DNA from: Plantibacter flavus
GTDB taxonomy: Bacteria > Actinomycetota > Actinomycetes > Actinomycetales > Microbacteriaceae
Assembly: GCF_900177615.1 (NCBI RefSeq)
Contig: NZ_FXAP01000003.1
Span: 480,527 to 544,526, forward strand
Direction: 5' to 3'
DNA: 64,000 bases
In this document: positions 15,961 to 25,006 of the stretch, piece after piece
Layout: every line of letters starts with the position of its first letter
How positions within the stretch are numbered: the stretch's first letter is position 1
Program-made: the position numbers and the translations under genes
The notes under the pieces: model-generated
Told to the model about the DNA's origin: nothing
Seen by the model: only the letters and a program-made list of their open reading frames with translations
Databases searched by the model: none

Positions 15961-16878
15961 ATGATCGAAGCACGCCACCTCACCAAACGCCACGGCGCCT
16001 CCGTTGCCGTCGACGACGTCTCATTCACGGTCGCTCCGGGTACCGTCACCGGTTTCCTCGGGCCGAACGGCGCCGGCAAGTCCACCATCATGCGCATGAT
16101 CGTCGGCCTCGCCCGCCCCACCTCGGGAACGGTGACCATCGACGGCCGCCGTTACGCGGGCAGTCCCGCTCCGCTCCAGCAGGTCGGTGCACTCCTGGAT
16201 GCCGGCGCCGTCCACCCGGGGCGCACCGCACGCAACCATCTGCGCACGATCGCACGCACCCATGGCATCCCCGATCGCCGCGTCGACGAGGTCATCAGCC
16301 TCACCGGCCTCGAGTCGGTTGCACGGCGCCGCGCCGGCGCGTTCTCGCTCGGCATGGGCCAGCGGCTCGGCATCGCGACCGCGTTGCTCGGAGACCCGGA
16401 CACGCTCGTGCTCGACGAACCCGTCAACGGTCTCGATCCTGAGGGCGTCATCTGGGTCAGGCAGCTCTGCCGACACCTCGCGTCGGAGGGTCGTGCCGTG
16501 CTGCTCTCCAGCCATCTGATGAGCGAGATGGCTCAGACAGCCGATCACCTCATCGTCCTCGGACGAGGACGGGTGATCGCAGATGCCTCGGTCGCCGATG
16601 TGCTCGCGCGCGCTGGAGGCGGGACGGTGGCCGTGCGGACCGACGCGGTCGATCGTCTCGCGGACTTCGTTCGGCCGATGGGTGCGACCGTGACCTACCT
16701 GGCGGCGGATCGCATCGAGATCTCCGGACTCGATGCTGACGAGATCGCGCTGGCGGCCAGCCGCATCGGCGTGACGCTGTTCGAGTTGACGCCACAGCGA
16801 GCGTCGCTTGAAGCAGCGTTCCTCGGCCTCACCGAGGACTCGGTCGAATACCGCTCCGGATCAGCTGGTCGGGCCTGA
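15961..16878 (+). CDS. ABC exporter ATP-binding protein
   Basis: 305-residue nucleotide-binding subunit of a type 2 (BcrA/DrrA-like) ABC exporter. Walker A GPNGAGKS, signature SLGMGQRLG (a variant of LSGGQ usual in this group), Walker B DTLVLDEPVNGLDPEG and the switch His in LLSSHLM are all present; the C-terminal ~80 residues are the extra domain found in antibiotic-type ATPases. It acts with the permease encoded next. Together with the following kinase and regulator this resembles BceAB/BcrAB-type peptide or lipid-antibiotic sensing and export modules, but the substrate is unknown. Confidence 0.92.
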   Translation: MIEARHLTKRHGASVAVDDVSFTVAPGTVTGFLGPNGAGKSTIMRMIVGLARPTSGTVTIDGRRYAGSPAPLQQVGALLDAGAVHPGRTARNHLRTIARTHGIPDRRVDEVISLTGLESVARRRAGAFSLGMGQRLGIATALLGDPDTLVLDEPVNGLDPEGVIWVRQLCRHLASEGRAVLLSSHLMSEMAQTADHLIVLGRGRVIADASVADVLARAGGGTVAVRTDAVDRLADFVRPMGATVTYLAADRIEISGLDADEIALAASRIGVTLFELTPQRASLEAAFLGLTEDSVEYRSGSAGRA

Positions 16879-16933
16879 TCGGCAGCAGCGCGACCTCCGC
16901 ACACTTCCCGTTCCTTCCGCTTGGAGAATCACC

Positions 16934-17758
16934 ATGACCAGTACTCGAACTGCACCTCTGCCCCGCTCACACGACCAGACGCCGCGCCTGACCTTCGCGG
17001 GGATCGTGCAGGCTGAAAGCACGAAACTGACGAGCGTCCGCTCGACCTGGCTGCTCGCGCTCCTGGCCATCGGCCTCGCAGCCGCCGCGGGCGCGGCGGT
17101 CGCCGCCACCGAGCTGACCAGCCCCGCAGATGCGGTCGCGGGCGGTGTGGCGACGACGCTGCGGACCATGGCCCCAGCCAGCACGGTCGTCGCACTGTTC
17201 GTCGCCGTGATCGCGGTCCTCTTCGTCACGCAGGAGTTCACCTCCGGCCAGATACGCACGACCTACGCCGCCGTACCCACTCGGCTCCCCGTCCTCGGGG
17301 CGAAGACGGTCGTGGCGGCGGGAACAGCCCTCGTGCTCTCGATCCTGTCGTCCATCGCGGCCTGGGCGGGCTCAAGCCTGCCCCTCTCGACCGCGGGGCT
17401 GCGGACCTCGCTCTTCGAGCCGGCCGTGCTCCAGAACATCGCCGCCTCAGCTGCGTGGCTGGTCATCCTGACCATCTTCACCGTGATGATCTCCACCATC
17501 ACGCGGAGCCCCGCCGGAGCGATCGCGATCGTCCTCGGAGTGCTCTTCGTACTGCCCGTCGCGGCAGTCTTCGTGAGCCGAAGCAGCAGCGCCGACCTGT
17601 CCGTCCTGCTTCTCACGTACGCTGAGACGACCATGAGCCAACTGTTCTCCGGCACCGAGCCGGCCACCGATCTCGGTCGCGACCTCGGAGTCCTCGCGGC
17701 GTGGCTCGGTGCGCCGACCGCAGTCGCCGCTTGGACGACCAAACGACGCGACGTGTGA
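16934..17758 (+). CDS. ABC-2 type permease of the exporter
   Basis: 274-residue membrane subunit with about six segments, pairing with the preceding ATPase. Features of ABC-2 permeases: an N-terminal cytoplasmic start followed by GIVQAESTKLTSVRSTWLL, and the early loop ALFVAVIAVLFVTQEFTSGQIRTTYAAVPTR split across helix 2-3, where the TxEFtsGti-like motif is typical. The ATG at 16934 has TTGGAG upstream; a longer frame in phase overlaps the ATPase gene and is not needed. The kinase start codon follows within 2 bp, so the operon is translationally tight. Confidence 0.88.
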   Translation: MTSTRTAPLPRSHDQTPRLTFAGIVQAESTKLTSVRSTWLLALLAIGLAAAAGAAVAATELTSPADAVAGGVATTLRTMAPASTVVALFVAVIAVLFVTQEFTSGQIRTTYAAVPTRLPVLGAKTVVAAGTALVLSILSSIAAWAGSSLPLSTAGLRTSLFEPAVLQNIAASAAWLVILTIFTVMISTITRSPAGAIAIVLGVLFVLPVAAVFVSRSSSADLSVLLLTYAETTMSQLFSGTEPATDLGRDLGVLAAWLGAPTAVAAWTTKRRDV

Positions 17759-17759
17759 G

Positions 17760-19085
17760 ATGAGCGAACGACGACCCGTCTCGCCTCCGCCGCGGCCCGG
17801 TGTCGCGGCGGCGGGCGAGGGTTCGTCTCCATCGGGCGCTCCTCGACCGGGGGCGGTACGTCGATGGGCCGCTGCGCATCCAGTCGGGGCCCATCTCGCG
17901 GCGGTCCTCCCGGTAGCGGCTCTCGGCCTCGCCAGCGGGTTCGCGCAGATCGATTCATGGACGTTCGTACCCTCCGAGGGGTGGCCCTGGTACGTGCTCT
18001 GGGCCTTCGGGTACAGCAGCCTCCTGCTCCGTCTTCAAGCGCCGGTCCTGGTCACCGCGATCACGTTCGCGGCGCTCTTGGGACAAGACGTCCTCGGCGG
18101 GGTCAGTCAGCCCTGGGCGGTCCTGATCGCGCTCTATTCCGTCGCAACACAACGGGGTGCACGCTGGGCCTGGAGCTGCGCGGCTGCGGTCGTGGCCATC
18201 CTGGCGCTCGTGTCGGTCGCAACGCCGGTCAACACCGAGTCCCCGGTGATCGCGGGGTTCGGCATCTGCATCGTGGTCCTGATCGGGTTGAACGTCCGAG
18301 GGCGCAGTGCGTACCTCTCCGCGCTGATCGACCGGGCCGCGCAGCTCGAACGCGAACGGGAACAGGAGGCACGCCTTGCCGCCAGTGCGGAGCGCGCCCG
18401 CATCGCACGCGAACTCCACGACATCGTCGCCCACGGCATGTCGTTGATGATCACCCTGTCCGATGCTGCCGATGCGACAGCCGACGTCGACCCGACGCAC
18501 AGCCGTGACGCCGTCCGTCACATCGGTGTCGTCGGCAGGGACGCGCTCACCGACATGCGGCGGCTGCTCGGCGTGCTGCACGATGAGGAAGAACCTGCGG
18601 CACTGACGCCCCAACCTGGGCTCGACGCTCTCGACGACCTGGTCGAGACCTACCGCGCCGCCGGCCTGCCCGTCGCGGTCACCACGAGCGGGGAGCTCCC
18701 CACCGCACCTGCCGTCCAAGTCGTGCTCTACCGGACCGTGCAAGAAGGACTGACCAACGCTCTGCGATACGCGAGACAGCCAGAACGTGTATCAGTGATC
18801 CTCCGCGCAGTCGGCGGCGACACCGGCGCAGAGAGCGTCGGAGAGACGATCGTCGAAGTGTCCGACGACGGAATGGGGTCGTCACCTGCAGTATCGGTTG
18901 GCACGGAACGGGGGCTCGTCGGACTCCGGCAACGTGCTGCGCTGTTCGGCGGGTCGTTGGAGGCAGGACCTCGGCCTGAGCTCGGGGGTCGCGGATGGCG
19001 CTTGCGGCTCCGACTCCCGGCTGCTGATCCGGCCGATCGCGTCGAACCAGCTCCGACAGACGAGACGATTCAGGAGACGATGTGA
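17760..19085 (+). CDS. Sensor histidine kinase, NarL/DesK class
   Basis: 441-residue membrane kinase. After a Pro/Arg-rich N-terminus come about five hydrophobic segments, then a HisKA_3 dimerisation helix with the phospho-acceptor His in RIARELHDIVAHGMSLM, and an HATPase_c domain with N box QEGLTNALRYA and G1 box VSDDGMGSS. It should phosphorylate the response regulator encoded next, with which it overlaps by 4 bp. The short extracytoplasmic loops suggest sensing within the membrane, perhaps of the exported compound or of transporter state. The ATG at 17760 follows the permease stop by one base. Confidence 0.92.
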   Translation: MSERRPVSPPPRPGVAAAGEGSSPSGAPRPGAVRRWAAAHPVGAHLAAVLPVAALGLASGFAQIDSWTFVPSEGWPWYVLWAFGYSSLLLRLQAPVLVTAITFAALLGQDVLGGVSQPWAVLIALYSVATQRGARWAWSCAAAVVAILALVSVATPVNTESPVIAGFGICIVVLIGLNVRGRSAYLSALIDRAAQLEREREQEARLAASAERARIARELHDIVAHGMSLMITLSDAADATADVDPTHSRDAVRHIGVVGRDALTDMRRLLGVLHDEEEPAALTPQPGLDALDDLVETYRAAGLPVAVTTSGELPTAPAVQVVLYRTVQEGLTNALRYARQPERVSVILRAVGGDTGAESVGETIVEVSDDGMGSSPAVSVGTERGLVGLRQRAALFGGSLEAGPRPELGGRGWRLRLRLPAADPADRVEPAPTDETIQETM

Positions 19086-19750
19086 ACGACACCACCGTGA
19101 TGCTGGTCGACGACCAGGACATGATGCGAACCGGGATGGCGATGATCATCGGCACGCACGCCGGGCTGCGCGTCATCGGAGAAGCTGCAGACGGGCTCAC
19201 CGCCATCGAGCGCGACGCTGAGCTGCAGCCCGACGTCATACTCATGGATGTGCGAATGCCGGGACTCGATGGCATCGAGGCCACGCGCCGCATCATCGAC
19301 GCCCGCCCGGAGGCTCGCGTGCTCATGCTCACGACCTTCGATCTCGATGAATACGCCTTCGGAGGGCTGAACGCCGGAGCAAGCGGCTTCCTCCTGAAGG
19401 ATGCACCTCCGGCCGAGCTGATCGCCGCCATCCGGACGATCGCCGAGGGGAACGCCATCGTCTCGCCACGAGTCACCCGCGCGATGCTCGACCTGTACCA
19501 AGGTCAGCTCCCCGATCCGGCCGGCCGCTCCAGCTCACCACTGGGCATGCTCTCAGAGCGCGAGCACGAAGTACTCCGTGCGATCGGGCGGGGTCTGTCC
19601 AACACGGAGATCGCCCAGGAACTGTTCCTGTCCGAGTCGACCGTCAAGACACACGTCGGCCGAGTCCTCGCGAAGCTTGAACTGCGCGACCGGGTCCATG
19701 CAGTGATCTACGCCTACCGGAACGGTCTCGTCAAGAACGCAGGGCAATAG
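19082..19750 (+). CDS. LuxR/NarL-family response regulator
   Basis: 222-residue two-component regulator. Receiver domain: acidic pair in MLVDDQDMM, phospho-Asp in DVILMDVRMPG, the conserved Thr in VLMLTTFD and Lys in FLLKDAPP. Output domain: SEREHEVLRAIGRGLSNTE and STVKTHVGRVLAKL, a canonical LuxR HTH. The GTG start overlaps the kinase stop (GTGA). It probably binds the repeated boxes in front of the ABC gene and the divergent hydrolase; this is inferred from position only. Confidence 0.94.
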   Translation: MNDTTVMLVDDQDMMRTGMAMIIGTHAGLRVIGEAADGLTAIERDAELQPDVILMDVRMPGLDGIEATRRIIDARPEARVLMLTTFDLDEYAFGGLNAGASGFLLKDAPPAELIAAIRTIAEGNAIVSPRVTRAMLDLYQGQLPDPAGRSSSPLGMLSEREHEVLRAIGRGLSNTEIAQELFLSESTVKTHVGRVLAKLELRDRVHAVIYAYRNGLVKNAGQ

Positions 19751-19799
19751 CGAGAACCATCCGGTCCGCCAGCGGACAGCGCGTGTCCTCCCCCCGCAG

Positions 19800-19805
19800 G
19801 ATGAT
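19800..19805 (+). promoter_or_regulatory. Leaderless -10 of the WYL regulator gene
   Basis: GATGAT ends six bases before the ATG at 19812; no Shine-Dalgarno sequence is present. Confidence 0.45.
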
Positions 19806-19811
19806 GGGTCC

Positions 19812-20831
19812 ATGTGGGATACGACGTCGCGAACGTTCGAGCTGCTGGGGATGCTCCAGCGCAACGGGTTCGTGGCCAGCGAGCGCCTCGCGCGCGACCT
19901 CGGGGTGACGACCAGGACCGTGCGTCGAGACGTGGCCCGGCTCCGCGATCTCGGATACCCGATCGACACGCGCCTGGGCGTCGACGGCGGCTACTCCGTC
20001 GAGGCTGGGGCGGTGCTCCCACCCATCTTCCTGTCGACCGAGGAAGCGCTCGCCTGCGCGCTGGCGCTTCGGAGGTGGAAGGAGGACGCCGACCAGACCC
20101 TCGCCACCAGTTCGCTCGAGAAGGTCGCGGCGTCCCTGCCGCCCCGGGTGCGTTGGGTGCTCGACGCGGTGGCGGAGGTCACCGTCGATGCCCCGGTGGA
20201 CGGTCTGGATCCGATCGATCACCCGGCGGTCGACATCGGTCTCCTCGGCGAACTGGCGAGATCGTGTCTGCTCCGACGCCGAGTGGAGTTCCAGTACACC
20301 GGGCGAGACGGCGACTCGAGACCGCGCCGTGTCGAACCGCACGCCCTGGTCAACACGGTGCGGCACTGGTACGCCGTGGCCTTCGACATCGACGCCGACG
20401 ACTGGCGCACGTTCCGCGTCGACCGGATCTCCGACCTCGTGGTGTCCGAGCTGCCGGCCAGGACGCGGGTGCTCCCCGACGCGGACCTCGAGGGCTGGGT
20501 CACGCGACGGCTCCAGCTCGGATGGCAACAGGTCAGCGCCACCGTCCGCGTGCACGCCCCGAGTGGAGCGGTGCGCCGGTGGGTCGCTCCGGCCTGGGGG
20601 TCCGTCGAAGCCGAGTCTCCCGAGGTCACGGTGGTGCGCGCTGGAGCAGACAGCTACGACGCGATCGCCAGATGGCTCCTACTGATGCAGGCCGACATCG
20701 AAGTCGTCGAACCCGACGAGCTGCGCAACGCGTTCGGCCGGGTGGCCGAGCAGGCACACCGAGCCACCCGGCCCGGCTCGGGCGGGCCGACCCAGCAGGC
20801 CGACCCGCCGCGATCTACCGGAGCGGCCTGA
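19812..20831 (+). CDS. YafY-family HTH/WYL-domain transcriptional regulator
   Basis: 339-residue regulator. An N-terminal HTH_11 domain (TFELLGMLQRNGFVASERLA, then TTRTVRRDVARLRDLGYPI) is followed by a WYL domain (RRRVEFQYTG ... HALVNTVRHWYAVAFD) and the C-terminal WCX extension. WYL proteins bind ligands, probably nucleic acid or nucleotides, and often control defence or stress genes; in Microbacteriaceae similar genes commonly sit beside single detoxification enzymes. Here it converges on an epoxide hydrolase gene with a 17-bp overlap, a likely target or partner. Confidence 0.92.
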   Translation: MWDTTSRTFELLGMLQRNGFVASERLARDLGVTTRTVRRDVARLRDLGYPIDTRLGVDGGYSVEAGAVLPPIFLSTEEALACALALRRWKEDADQTLATSSLEKVAASLPPRVRWVLDAVAEVTVDAPVDGLDPIDHPAVDIGLLGELARSCLLRRRVEFQYTGRDGDSRPRRVEPHALVNTVRHWYAVAFDIDADDWRTFRVDRISDLVVSELPARTRVLPDADLEGWVTRRLQLGWQQVSATVRVHAPSGAVRRWVAPAWGSVEAESPEVTVVRAGADSYDAIARWLLLMQADIEVVEPDELRNAFGRVAEQAHRATRPGSGGPTQQADPPRSTGAA

Positions 20832-21969
20832 AGAACTCGGCCAGATCGTCCATGAGGAGCGCCGGCTCTTCGAGGGCGGCGAAGTGGCCGCCGCGGTCGG
20901 TGACGTCGGTCCACCGCGTGATGGTGTTCTCGCGCTCGGCGTAGCGGCGGATCCCGACATCGTGCGCGAACATGATGGCGCCCGTCGGAACCCCGGACGG
21001 CTCACTGGTCGCTCCCCAGGCCGAATGCTGCGCGTACCCGATGTACGCGGCGGTGCCGGCCGTCTCCGTGAACCAGTAGAGCGACACGTTGGTCAGGATG
21101 CGGTCGAGGTCGATGATCGTCTCCGGGAGCGCCCCGTGCGGCATCGTCCACGCATGGAACTTGTCGATGATCCACGCCAGCTGGCCGGCCGGCGAGTCGG
21201 CGAGCCCGGCCGCGATCGTCTGGGGTCGGGTGGACTGGATCGCGATGTAGCCGAACTCGTCCTGCATGAAGGTCTGGACCCGCCCGAGACGGTCGAGCTC
21301 CAGCGTGGTGAAGGTGGCGAGGTCCGCTTCGCTCGGAGCTCCCAGCGGCATGCCCATCGAGCCGTTGACGTGCACACCGACCACGCGCGTCGGCGCCGCT
21401 CGCGCGACCTCGGGCGACACGGCAGCCCCGATGTCTCCGCCCTGCACGCCGTACCGTTCGTAGCCGAGCCGTTCCATGAGCGTCGCCCATGTCCGTCCGA
21501 TGCGGGCCGCATCCCAACCACTCTCGGCGACCGGGCTCGAGAATCCGAATCCGGGTAGGGAGGGGATGACCACGTCGAAGGCGTCCGCGGCGTCACGTCC
21601 GTGCGCTTCCGGATCGGTGAGCGGGCCGATGAGGTCCAGGAACTCGACGAACGAGCCCGGCCAGCCGTGCGTCAGTACCAGCGGTAGAGCCCCCTCCACC
21701 GACGACCGGAGGTGCAGGAAGTGGATGGTCTGCCCGTCGATCACCGTTGTGAACTGCGGGAACTCGTTCAACGCCGCCTGCTGCGCCGCCCAGTCGAAGG
21801 TCTCAGCCCAGGTCGCGACCAGTCTGCGGAGGTAGCCGACCGGGACTCCCGTCGCCCAATCGTCGCGCGGCAGGGCCGGTGGGAACCGTGTCTCCCTGAG
21901 CCGGCGTCTGAGCTCGTCCACCGCGCTCGCGGGGATGTCGATTCGAAACGGCTGAATCTCGGCGTGCAT
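20815..21969 (-). CDS. Epoxide hydrolase (microsomal type, EHN-domain)
   Basis: 384-residue alpha/beta hydrolase with the N-terminal epoxide-hydrolase domain (IQPFRIDIPASAVDELRRRL and DWATGVPVGYLRRLV). The oxyanion HGWPGS motif, the nucleophile Asp in VQGGDIGAAVSPEVA and a catalytic His in TDRGGHFAALEEP are present, so it should open epoxides to diols. The ATG at 21969 has GGAGG nine bases upstream; the longer in-phase frame runs into the divergent acetyltransferase promoter. Cytoplasmic. It is convergent with the WYL regulator gene. Confidence 0.93.
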   Translation of the reverse strand: MHAEIQPFRIDIPASAVDELRRRLRETRFPPALPRDDWATGVPVGYLRRLVATWAETFDWAAQQAALNEFPQFTTVIDGQTIHFLHLRSSVEGALPLVLTHGWPGSFVEFLDLIGPLTDPEAHGRDAADAFDVVIPSLPGFGFSSPVAESGWDAARIGRTWATLMERLGYERYGVQGGDIGAAVSPEVARAAPTRVVGVHVNGSMGMPLGAPSEADLATFTTLELDRLGRVQTFMQDEFGYIAIQSTRPQTIAAGLADSPAGQLAWIIDKFHAWTMPHGALPETIIDLDRILTNVSLYWFTETAGTAAYIGYAQHSAWGATSEPSGVPTGAIMFAHDVGIRRYAERENTITRWTDVTDRGGHFAALEEPALLMDDLAEFFRPLR

Positions 21970-22092
21970 CACAGGTTCCCTCCATCGCGTGCGGGCTCGA
22001 GCGAGCCACGTCACGGGAGCGACGATAGGAACGAACGAGGACACGACCTGTCCTCGGCTGAGATGCACGACGCGACGGACAGCGATGAGTGC

Positions 22093-22098
22093 GATGCT
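22093..22098 (+). promoter_or_regulatory. Leaderless -10 of the GNAT gene
   Basis: GATGCT ends six bases before the ATG at 22105, which decides this start over the in-frame ATG at 22063. Confidence 0.45.
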
Positions 22099-22104
22099 CG
22101 GTTC

Positions 22105-22653
22105 ATGCCGTGGCCTGTGATCGAACCGCTGGTGTCCGAGCGCGTCACGCTGGAGCCGTTGTCGCTCGACCATGCCCGGCCGATGGTCGACGTCCTCTCC
22201 GACCCCGCCCTGCACACGTTCACCGGCGGAGAGCCGCCGACGCTCGACACGCTCTCCACTCGATTTGCCGCCCAGATCCGCGGGCCGGCCGACGGGTCGC
22301 AAGCCTGGTTCAACTGGATCGTGCGGCGGCATGACACCGGCGCGCTCGTCGGGTTCGTCCAGGCCACCGGAGAGTCCCAGGGCCAGGACATGCTGGCCGA
22401 GATCGCGTGGGTCATCGATCCAGCCCATCAGCACCAAGGCTTCGCCTCCGAAGCGACGGCTTCCATGATCGGTTGGCTGCACGCTCAAGGGGTCACCCGG
22501 CTAACCGCGCACATCCATCCGGAGCACACTGTGTCTCAGCGGGTGGCGCACCGCCGAGGCCTCCGTCCGACATCGAGCATCGAGGACGGCGAGGTCCGTT
22601 GGGAATCGCCTATCTCCTCGCCGACCCGAACGGTCACACCGCCTGGACGATGA
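22105..22653 (+). CDS. GNAT-family N-acetyltransferase (RimJ/RimL-like)
   Basis: 182-residue acetyltransferase of the ribosomal-protein-acetylase-like GNAT branch: ERVTLEPLSLDHARPM at the start, then strand 4 with IAWVIDPAHQHQGFASEAT, where the acetyl-CoA pyrophosphate loop (HQHQGFA) is a usable variant of Q/RxxGxG/A. The acceptor is unknown; members modify ribosomal proteins, antibiotics or small amines. It ends inside the convergent LysE gene by 20 bp. An alternative ATG at 22063 would add 14 residues without similarity to the family. Confidence 0.88.
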   Translation: MPWPVIEPLVSERVTLEPLSLDHARPMVDVLSDPALHTFTGGEPPTLDTLSTRFAAQIRGPADGSQAWFNWIVRRHDTGALVGFVQATGESQGQDMLAEIAWVIDPAHQHQGFASEATASMIGWLHAQGVTRLTAHIHPEHTVSQRVAHRRGLRPTSSIEDGEVRWESPISSPTRTVTPPGR

Positions 22654-23260
22654 GGGCGACACCGAATGCGACGATCAGACCGTTGCCGACGATGGCCGTC
22701 CACCTCCGAAAGGACGCGCCAGTCCTCCGCCGGAGCCCGGCTCCGAGCGCGACCAGCAGCGTCTGCCAGCCGAAGGATGCGAGCCCGACACCCACGATGA
22801 AGGCGACCGCCGTCGACCCTGATTCCGTGAACCCGGCCAGCCCGGTCAGGATCGCCGCGAAGTACACCAGGGTGGCCGGGTTGATCGCCGTCAGACCGAG
22901 GAAGAGCAGGTAGCGCTGACGCGAGGTGCCCGAGCGGCCTGCGGGCCGTTCCCCGGCTGACGGCTTCGCACGGAGGCCCTGCAGGAGTCCGTGCGCTCCG
23001 AGCGCGATGACGGCGACACCACCGAGGAGCTGCGGCCAGGGAGACCAGCCGCTCACGATGGGCCCGGCGAGCGCACCGGCAGCGACGGCGGCCGTGCAGT
23101 ACGACACGTCCACCGTCGCCACGGCGGCGGCGGCAGGGAGTCCACTGCGCAACCCGCGGGTGATGCCCTCCTGGAGGAGCAGGATCCCGATCGCACCGAG
23201 CGGTGCAGCCAGGGCGAGGCCGGCGACGGAACCGGCGAGAAGGGCGAGGAGGACATCCAT
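22634..23260 (-). CDS. LysE/RhtB-family amino-acid exporter
   Basis: 208-residue membrane protein with about six segments. Family features: the N-terminal GAIGILLLQEGITRGLRSGL motif split by the first loop, and FLGLTAINPATLVYFAAIL in the second half. It should export an amino acid or related metabolite by proton antiport. The ATG at 23260 is preferred because it leads straight into the first helix. A divergent Lrp/AsnC gene 70 bp away is the usual regulator partner (compare LysE/LysG, LrpC/AzlCD pairs), so the exporter is probably induced by its substrate amino acid. Confidence 0.92.
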   Translation of the reverse strand: MDVLLALLAGSVAGLALAAPLGAIGILLLQEGITRGLRSGLPAAAAVATVDVSYCTAAVAAGALAGPIVSGWSPWPQLLGGVAVIALGAHGLLQGLRAKPSAGERPAGRSGTSRQRYLLFLGLTAINPATLVYFAAILTGLAGFTESGSTAVAFIVGVGLASFGWQTLLVALGAGLRRRTGASFRRWTAIVGNGLIVAFGVALIVQAV

Positions 23261-23319
23261 GCCGACGACTCTGGCGCAGCGCACCGGTCACGACAGTGCG
23301 TTCTGGCAGCGAGACGGCA

Positions 23320-23325
23320 TACTGT
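23320..23325 (+). promoter_or_regulatory. Leaderless -10 of the Lrp gene
   Basis: TACTGT ends five bases before the ATG at 23331 (or CATACT, seven bases). No ribosome site is present. Confidence 0.5.
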
Positions 23326-23330
23326 TTCGC

Positions 23331-23750
23331 ATGGACGATCTCGACAGTGCAATCATCGGCGTTCTGCAGGCGAATGCGCGCATATCGTTCAGTGAGCTCG
23401 GCCGTCAGATCGGGTTGAGCACGAATGCGACGGCGGCCCGTGTCCGTCGCCTGGAGCGCAGCGGCGTCATCACCGGGTACCGCGCGGTCCTCGGCTCCGA
23501 TGCCCCGGTCGCCGAGGACGGCCTGGAGGCGTTCATCGACGTCCGACTCGACCCCGCGCGCAAGTCCGAGGAGTTCCTGGAGTGGACCCGACGGATCCCC
23601 GAGATCAGAGACGCGGTGCACGTCACCGGTGCCTACGACTACCTCGTCCACATCCGCGTCGCCGGCACCGCCGCCCTCGACCGCCTTCTCCGCAGCATGA
23701 AGAACGACGGCGGGGCGACCCACACGCAGACGCGGCTGGCGCTCCGGTAG
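23331..23750 (+). CDS. Lrp/AsnC-family regulator paired with LysE exporter
   Basis: 139-residue feast/famine regulator. HTH: LDSAIIGVLQANARISFSELG and STNATAARVRRLERSGVITGYRAVL; RAM/ligand domain with VTGAYDYLVHIRVAG, the conserved Gly-rich ligand turn. Length is a little short but complete. It is divergent from lysE-like 22634-23260, which it probably activates in the presence of the exported amino acid. The start at 23331 fits both the leaderless promoter and the family N-terminus (MDDLDSAII). Confidence 0.93.
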   Translation: MDDLDSAIIGVLQANARISFSELGRQIGLSTNATAARVRRLERSGVITGYRAVLGSDAPVAEDGLEAFIDVRLDPARKSEEFLEWTRRIPEIRDAVHVTGAYDYLVHIRVAGTAALDRLLRSMKNDGGATHTQTRLALR

Positions 23751-23795
23751 GCGGGAACCACGCGCGCCGTCGCATCGCGCTACCGCGGCCTGTCT

Positions 23796-24332
23796 CTACA
23801 CCGGCGCGAGCGGTTCACGGGCTCCGTCCGGCAGCTCCACGGTGATCGGATCACCTGGCTGCACGACGCCACCGACGAGCACCACACCCATGACTCCCGT
23901 CTTGCGGACGGTGCGGCCCTCTGCGTCCGTTCCGACGACCTGCTTGAGCAGGCCCGGTTCGAAGCGGTCGATCTGGACACACGGGTTCCGCAGCCCCGTC
24001 ACCTCGACGACGGCGTCCGTCCCGAGCCGGAGCACGGCACCCGCGGGGAGGTCGAGGAGGTCCAGCCCCTCGGTGGTGATGTTCTCGCCCAGCTCCCCCG
24101 GCGTGAGGTCGGCGTCCACCTCCGCGAACAACTCCCGGTGGATGAGGTGGACCTGCCGGAGATTCGGCTGCGATGGGTCTCGTCTCACCCGGGATCGATG
24201 CTGCACCGTCGCACCGAAATGCGCGTCCCCTTCGACACCCAGCCCGGCGACGAGCGTGATCGCGTCCCGTCGCGGCTTGGAGAAACGGTGCTCATCATCG
24301 CTGCTGACCGAGACGACACGGGCGTTTGTCAT
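23796..24332 (-). CDS. MOSC-domain protein
   Basis: 178-residue stand-alone MOSC domain, the fold that terminates molybdenum-cofactor sulfurases and the YiiM/YuaD oxidoreductases. Visible family features: AGLGVEGDAHFG near the N-terminus, GELGENITTEGLDL, and the conserved Cys in GLRNPCVQID, which handles sulfur or ligates the cofactor. Shape and length match YiiM-type proteins that reduce N-hydroxylated compounds with Moco. The ATG at 24332 is preceded by CACACT six bases away, compatible with a leaderless start. It is followed 41 bp downstream of the next gene on the same strand. Confidence 0.9.
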   Translation of the reverse strand: MTNARVVSVSSDDEHRFSKPRRDAITLVAGLGVEGDAHFGATVQHRSRVRRDPSQPNLRQVHLIHRELFAEVDADLTPGELGENITTEGLDLLDLPAGAVLRLGTDAVVEVTGLRNPCVQIDRFEPGLLKQVVGTDAEGRTVRKTGVMGVVLVGGVVQPGDPITVELPDGAREPLAPV

Positions 24333-24373
24333 CACCCCAGTGTGCACGGGGGGAGCGCGGAACTCCACAGGCC

Positions 24374-24970
24374 TCAGCGACCGACGGGCTCGTCGCCTGC
24401 GTGGGCTCCGTAGAACTCGGACTGCCGCCGCATCAGCTCGCGCATCGACACCTCGGGTCCGACGCCGTACACGGTCCCGCCGAAGTCGAGCTGTCGCTGG
24501 ATCGCCCAGATCTCATCGTGGCGTTCGGGCGGGAGGATCGATGCAGGTGTTCCGACCGCGACCCATCCGATGGGAACCACGGCACCCGGTTCCAGCACGG
24601 TGTTGACCTGGACGACACCGTTGATCCGGACTTCAGCGCCGTGCCCGACTCGGCTGCCGGGGAACAGCGAGGCACCCGTGGCGATGAACGCCTCGTCGGC
24701 CACCACGCTGCCGTTGATGTGCGTGTGCGGCCCGATCATGACGGCGGCTCCGATGAGCGCTGGGTGACCGGACCGTCCGCGGATCAGGGCATGCTCCATG
24801 ACGACGGTGTCCTCGCCGATGACCACCTCGCCGTCTTCGGCGGACACCACCGCACCGTGCAGGATCCGAGCACCCGCCTCGATTCTGACATCGCCCACGA
24901 TCATGGCGGACGACGCGACGGTCGCGTTCGCGTGGATCGACGGTTCGCGGTCCCGGTGTCTGATCAGCAT
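24374..24970 (-). CDS. Gamma-carbonic-anhydrase-like hexapeptide-repeat protein
   Basis: 198-residue left-handed beta-helix protein. Hexapeptide repeats run from NATVASSAMIVGDVRIE through INGSVVADEAFIATGASLFPGS to VNTVLEPGAVVPIGWVAVG, the usual signature of the gamma-CA/PaaY-like group, with a C-terminal helix that packs on the helix. His residues in HGAVV, MEHALI and PHTHINGS could ligate a metal as in gamma carbonic anhydrases. Whether it is an active anhydrase or a thioesterase/acyltransferase relative cannot be decided. Start at 24970 matches a leaderless promoter. Confidence 0.87.
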   Translation of the reverse strand: MLIRHRDREPSIHANATVASSAMIVGDVRIEAGARILHGAVVSAEDGEVVIGEDTVVMEHALIRGRSGHPALIGAAVMIGPHTHINGSVVADEAFIATGASLFPGSRVGHGAEVRINGVVQVNTVLEPGAVVPIGWVAVGTPASILPPERHDEIWAIQRQLDFGGTVYGVGPEVSMRELMRRQSEFYGAHAGDEPVGR

Positions 24971-24976
24971 GCGCTC

Positions 24977-24982
24977 ACGATA
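24977..24982 (-). promoter_or_regulatory. Leaderless -10 of the hexapeptide gene
   Basis: TATCGT on the minus strand ends six bases before the ATG at 24970. Confidence 0.55.
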
Positions 24983-25006
24983 GCGAAGGCGTCCGGTCCC
25001 GGACGG